This document shows, piece by piece, positions 60,812 through 64,000 of a DNA stretch of 64,000 bases. Made by a program: the position numbers and the translations under genes. The notes under the pieces are model-generated. The model ran no database searches. It was not told the DNA's origin and saw nothing but the letters and a program-made list of their open reading frames with translations. The stretch is taken from the NCBI GenBank assembly GCA_963791615.1, contig CAWBTE010000005.1, forward strand, positions 434,001 through 498,000. Reading direction: 5' to 3'. How positions within the stretch are numbered: the first letter of the stretch is position 1; each line of letters begins with the position of its first letter. Source of the DNA: CAILZL01 sp963791615. GTDB lineage: Bacteria; Pseudomonadota; Gammaproteobacteria; Steroidobacterales; Steroidobacteraceae.

Positions 60812-61345
60812 ATGAAATTCTCATATTGGAATTTTCTGAAACCCACCAAAAACATTTGGGTATACATTCTGGCATTCTTACTGTCTGGCTGTGCCAGTCC
60901 ACCTCAACCATCAACAACGTCAATAGCCGAACCCATAAGAACCGATCCTACCAACTCAACCAGCCCCGAAAACTCTCAGGAAGCAGGATGCGATCCCCGA
61001 GCGAACGAGCGGAATGAAGTTAGAGCTCGGCATATCCATGTAGAATCTTTTGCAACTGACACGTCATTTTCAAAAGCGGCAACTCCTGATGAACTCAAGA
61101 GCGCATATGAAAAAATCTCCCGCGCGAGAGATGCCTTGCTAAGAGGGGTGTCTTTTGGACAGGTGTGGGACGTTTACGCAGACAAGCGTGGCGAAATCGA
61201 AGGCGACTTAGGCTTCGTGAAGAGAGGAGTGTTCGTCTCGGAGTTTGAACGCGTTGCTTTTTGTATTCCAACCAGCTTAATCAGTCCAGTGATACGCACC
61301 GTTTATGGTTTCCATGTTATTCAAGTCACAGACGTCCGCTACTGA
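60812..61345 (+). CDS. PpiC/parvulin-domain lipoprotein
   Basis: The 177-residue protein has an N-terminal lipobox (AFLLSGCASPP), a Pro/Ser/Thr-rich linker and one parvulin-like domain (EVRARHIHVESFA, ARDALLRGVSFGQVWDVYAD, GDLGFVKRGVFVSEFERVAF, VYGFHVIQVTDVR). It should be an outer-membrane or periplasmic peptidyl-prolyl isomerase or a chaperone-like relative. The region is AT-richer than the flanking genes, which suggests acquisition by transfer. No partner gene is evident. Confidence 0.8.
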   Translation: MKFSYWNFLKPTKNIWVYILAFLLSGCASPPQPSTTSIAEPIRTDPTNSTSPENSQEAGCDPRANERNEVRARHIHVESFATDTSFSKAATPDELKSAYEKISRARDALLRGVSFGQVWDVYADKRGEIEGDLGFVKRGVFVSEFERVAFCIPTSLISPVIRTVYGFHVIQVTDVRY

Positions 61346-61370
61346 CAACCTACTATCGTAGAACACCAGC

Positions 61371-62631
61371 TTATTCACTCGCACCAGCATCTATAAGAAG
61401 CTTAACAACGTCAGGCAAACCACGTGATTTCGCATCAGCAACATATCCCTTGGGATTCGCCCCGGCACGGAGCAATGCTGCAACAATAGTCGCAGGACGG
61501 CGAGCGTTAATGGCCATAAACAGAGGGGTCTGCCCGTGTCCAGCCTTAGCGTTGGGATCCAAGCCCGCTTTCGCCAGCGCATCAATACATTCGACTCGGC
61601 CTCTGTCCGCCGCTGTATGCATGGCGGTAAAGCCTCCTCCATCCCTCATGAATGGGTTAATTCCGCGCTGCAGTAGTAAATCGCATACCTTCGGATGCCC
61701 CACGGATGCGGACAATGCGTCCCGGAGCCATAGATTTATATTGGGCTTGCCCCGAACATCCAGTTCCGCTCCTTTATCCAGTGCCTCGGTCACTTTATTC
61801 AAATCGCCTTGGTAAGCAGACGTCAATAATGCTTCATCGATAGCACGTGGAGTTGGCTCTTTCTTTGCACCTACACCAACCAACATAGTTTCGATTCTTG
61901 ATCTCAAAGTAGCATCTGGCACACTTGCAGCTACGGATAATGCAGTTCTGCCGTCCACATCGAATAGAGACGGAGAAGCACCGCCTTTCAACAATAAGGC
62001 AACAGTCTCGTCACGGCCTTGCGCAGATGCAAAGACAAGCGGGGTGGTTCCTTCATCGCTTCTGGAATCAACCATCGCGCCAACATTAATTAGATATTCA
62101 CACGCTGCGGCCTGACCGTGAATTGCTGCGATGCTCAACGGTGATTGTCCATCTTGAAATCGATAATTGACCTCACCAGCGCCCCCTAACACTGCCTTGA
62201 TATTCCGCAACGAGCCCGTTTACTACCGAACCACGAAAGGCATCATAGTCATTTATTCGTGGGTCTGCGCCATGCAGCAATAGGGTTTCAACAACCGATG
62301 AAAAATTTCTCCAAGCAGCAACACCCAAGGGAGCCCCGCGATACGTTTCCAGCGTGAAAGTTTCGTTAACTGAAGAATCTCCCGATTCGAGCAACACTTG
62401 CGCCGCATGTGCCTGCCCAGACATTACTGATAGCAAGAGTGCTGATTCACCGTTCGGTGTACGCGCATTGATGTTGGCACCACTCTGGAGAGCTGAGCGA
62501 ATATTGTCTATTTCCCCAGATCTTGCAGCTCTGAAAAGGGCCGCATCTAGCTCCCACTGTTCCTGAGCGTATAACGGCGTTCCATATCCAATCAGGATGA
62601 ATAGCACGCATATAATTCCCAGTCGATTCAC
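61371..62631 (-). CDS. Secreted ankyrin-repeat protein, one frameshift
   Basis: Two overlapping minus-strand frames join near 62200: dropping one base (NGLLRNIKAVLGGAGEVNYR) gives 419 residues. A Sec signal (IICVLFILIGYGTPLYAQ) precedes at least eight ankyrin repeats (for example DNIRSALQSGANINARTPNG, QSPLSIAAIHGQAAACEYLI, GFTAMHTAADRGRVECIDAL, HGQTPLFMAINARRPATIVA). Periplasmic ankyrin proteins protect against oxidative stress in some species; the partner here is unknown. The total span is one base over a multiple of three, consistent with a single inserted base. Confidence 0.8.
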
Positions 62632-62892
62632 AGTACCTCCTAGTTACTGACTGATATTCAGATTATTAATTCATACCGGCTACCGGATATATTCCGTGGC
62701 CAATTAGCCAAAAGCCACCATCTCTTATTTTATCTTGCATGCGCAACTTGATCTTCCGCACACCACTCGGCGTTCAAACTGACGAACACGTCAACTGTGT
62801 CCATGCTTGTCGATCAGATGGTAGTCGATTGTCTACCCTTGTGCACGGGTATGGAGCCAAGCAGAATCCTTGGCTCTTTGGATAGGCCCGGC
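62632..62892. other. AT-rich intergenic stretch upstream of the ankyrin gene
   Basis: No gene or recognisable repeat is seen. The first part should hold the ankyrin gene promoter; the rest separates it from the ureG stop. Confidence 0.4.
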
Positions 62893-63507
62893 TCACGCCG
62901 CGCGCAGCATGCCCTGCTTGATGATGAAATTGATCACCGTATCGAGACCGTGACCGGTCTTTAGATTGGTGAACACGAAGGGACGTTCACCGCGCATCTT
63001 GCGGGCATCACGATCCATGACTTCGAGTGACGCGCCCACATAGGGCGCCAGATCAATCTTGTTGATGATCAGCAGATCGGAACGCATGATGCCCGGGCCA
63101 CCCTTGCGTGGAATCTTGTCGCCAGCGGCCACATCAATCACATACAGCGTGAGATCAGACAACTCGGGACTGAACGTAGCCGCCAGATTGTCACCACCAC
63201 TCTCGACGATGATCAGTTCCAGATCGGGAAAGTCGCTCATCAGATCATCAATGGCGGACAGATTCATCGAGGCATCTTCGCGAATCGCGGTATGCGGGCA
63301 GCCGCCCGTTTCCACGCCGCGAATGCGATCCGGTGTCAGCGCCTGACTGCGGATCAGGAACTCGGCGTCTTCACGCGTGTAAATATCGTTGGTCACCACC
63401 GCGATGCGATAGTGATCACGCAGCTGTTTGCACAGCGCATCCACCAGCGCGGTCTTGCCTGAACCCACCGGACCACCTACACCCACCCGCAACACATTGG
63501 CGCTCAT
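62893..63507 (-). CDS. ureG: Urease accessory GTPase UreG
   Basis: The 204-residue protein is read from ATG 63507 (MSANVLRVGVGGPVGSGKTA). The frame upstream of this is translated repeat sequence. P-loop GPVGSGKT, the metal-binding GVETGGCPHTAIREDASMNL and the G-domain motif INKIDLAPYVGASLEVMDRD are all present. It loads nickel into urease with UreF, UreH and UreE, none of which are inside the window. A repeat element separates it from ureJ. Confidence 0.96.
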   Translation of the reverse strand: MSANVLRVGVGGPVGSGKTALVDALCKQLRDHYRIAVVTNDIYTREDAEFLIRSQALTPDRIRGVETGGCPHTAIREDASMNLSAIDDLMSDFPDLELIIVESGGDNLAATFSPELSDLTLYVIDVAAGDKIPRKGGPGIMRSDLLIINKIDLAPYVGASLEVMDRDARKMRGERPFVFTNLKTGHGLDTVINFIIKQGMLRAA

Positions 63508-63552
63508 GAATAACTCCGTTCTGAAACTGTGTAATGAAAGTTCTGGATGCTT

Positions 63553-63699
63553 CAGAACCTGTTCAAAGTCTCGATCAAGGGATGCAGTGCAAGGCGGAAC
63601 TTCCCAAAAAAACGCAGCGTACACGGAGTACGTGAGTATTTTTTGGGAAGTTCCAACGCAGCAATGCGCCCTTCAGCGAGACATTGAACAGGTTCTCAG
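63553..63699. mobile_element. MITE-like element with 20-bp terminal inverted repeats
   Basis: The ends CAGAACCTGTTCAA ... GTCTCG and CGAGAC ... TTGAACAGGTTCT are inverted copies. Inside, GGAACTTCCCAAAAAA and TTTTTTGGGAAGTTCC form a second long palindrome around a central GTACACGGAGTACGT. There is no coding capacity. It lies between ureJ and ureG and its right end includes the ureJ stop codon. Confidence 0.7.
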
Positions 63700-64000
63700 G
63701 CCATGAGCAGCGCTGCGCCACTGGTTGCAACCAGCGCGCCCACCCAGCGCAGTGAATGTCGCGGCGCACGATCCGTCAGCAAACAAGCCAGCAACAGGCC
63801 GAGGCCATGCAGTACCGCCGTGCTGAGCGCAAAACCGGCGATATAGCTGAGCGCTGAAGCCTGTAGCGGCATCTCTGCACCATGTGCATGACCATGCAGC
63901 AGGGCGAAACCACTGGCGAGCAGCACACACAGCATCGCGGGCAGGCGCACCGCCATCGCCACCAGCAACCCCAGCACCAGCACTGAAGCGGCGATGCCTG
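63696..64000 (-). CDS. ureJ: HupE/UreJ family nickel/metal transporter, C-terminal part
   Basis: The frame continues past the window end. The visible 101 residues contain GIAASVLVLGLLVAM, ALLHGHAHGAEMP with the His motif of the family, and two further membrane segments (IAGFALSTAVLHGLGLLLAC; WVGALVATSGAALLMA). HupE/UreJ proteins are inner-membrane nickel carriers; the position before ureG points to the urease form. The stop TGA (63698-63696) lies in the terminal repeat of the adjacent element. Confidence 0.88.
   Translation of the reverse strand, partial: GIAASVLVLGLLVAMAVRLPAMLCVLLASGFALLHGHAHGAEMPLQASALSYIAGFALSTAVLHGLGLLLACLLTDRAPRHSLRWVGALVATSGAALLMA

Noticed and set aside
63508..63624. 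N-terminal extension of UreG
   Set aside because: The extra residues come from the repeat element; the standard UreG start is at 63507.
1..64000. tRNA, rRNA or CRISPR arrays
   Set aside because: No cloverleaf-like or rRNA sequence and no regularly spaced identical repeats were recognised on reading both strands; a tRNA scan could still find something missed.

Overview
The window is chromosomal DNA from a gammaproteobacterium whose genus I cannot fix. The evidence is the gene order atpI-B-E-F-H-A-G-D-C followed by glmU and glmS, the run rsmG-parA-parB just upstream of it, and the run yicC-gmk-rpoZ-spoT-ridA-recG. No complete rRNA, tRNA or CRISPR array is visible.

Layout. 1-1590: end of an ECF sigma factor, its frameshifted anti-sigma factor and an alkyltransferase-like gene. 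1591-4515: accessory DNA with a membrane protein, a broken minus-strand gene, a Shedu-like (DUF4263) nuclease remnant and a RelE/HigA-type toxin-antitoxin pair. 4516-8282: a minus-strand run yjjJ-pyrD-phospholipase D. 8391-15932: a minus-strand run cysA-sbp-cysT-cysW-sensor kinase-response regulator, in which CysA carries a universal-stress-like extension. 16113-18395: lipoprotein, yajQ, oxyR. 18398-24188: accessory islands around leuA, with attC-like sites, a repeated leader, parDE, GFA, GNAT and a nuclease-like cassette. 24189-41446: CBS protein, DUF2934 protein, slyD, glmS, glmU, the ATP synthase operon, parB, parA, rsmG, yhdH, cytochrome c4 and rpmE. 41636-41765: a cluster of DnaA boxes beside AT-rich DNA; leftward genes dominate to its left and rightward genes begin a few kb to its right, so it is a candidate replication origin. 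41833-60673: hemW, rdgB, rph, PP2C, yicC, gmk, rpoZ, spoT, ridA, recG, hicAB, yjdM, ubiA, trkA and trkH. 60674-62892: AT-richer accessory DNA. 62893-64000: ureG and the end of ureJ/hupE.

Two patterns stand out. First, accessory genes repeatedly lie between an intact core gene and a diverged second copy of that gene's 3' end in the same orientation. I see this for atl, the phospholipase D gene, yicC and yjdM, and a GFA-family gene has similar flanking direct repeats. This looks like recurrent insertion at gene 3' ends. Second, at least two minus-strand islands have integron-cassette architecture: a shared leader of about 130 bp ending in a GTTRRRY box, then a gene, then an attC-like site. No integrase gene is present.

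Many genes carry single-base frameshifts, including atpA and gmk, which should be intact. Much of the apparent decay may therefore be sequencing or assembly error, and the broken accessory genes should be judged with that in mind.
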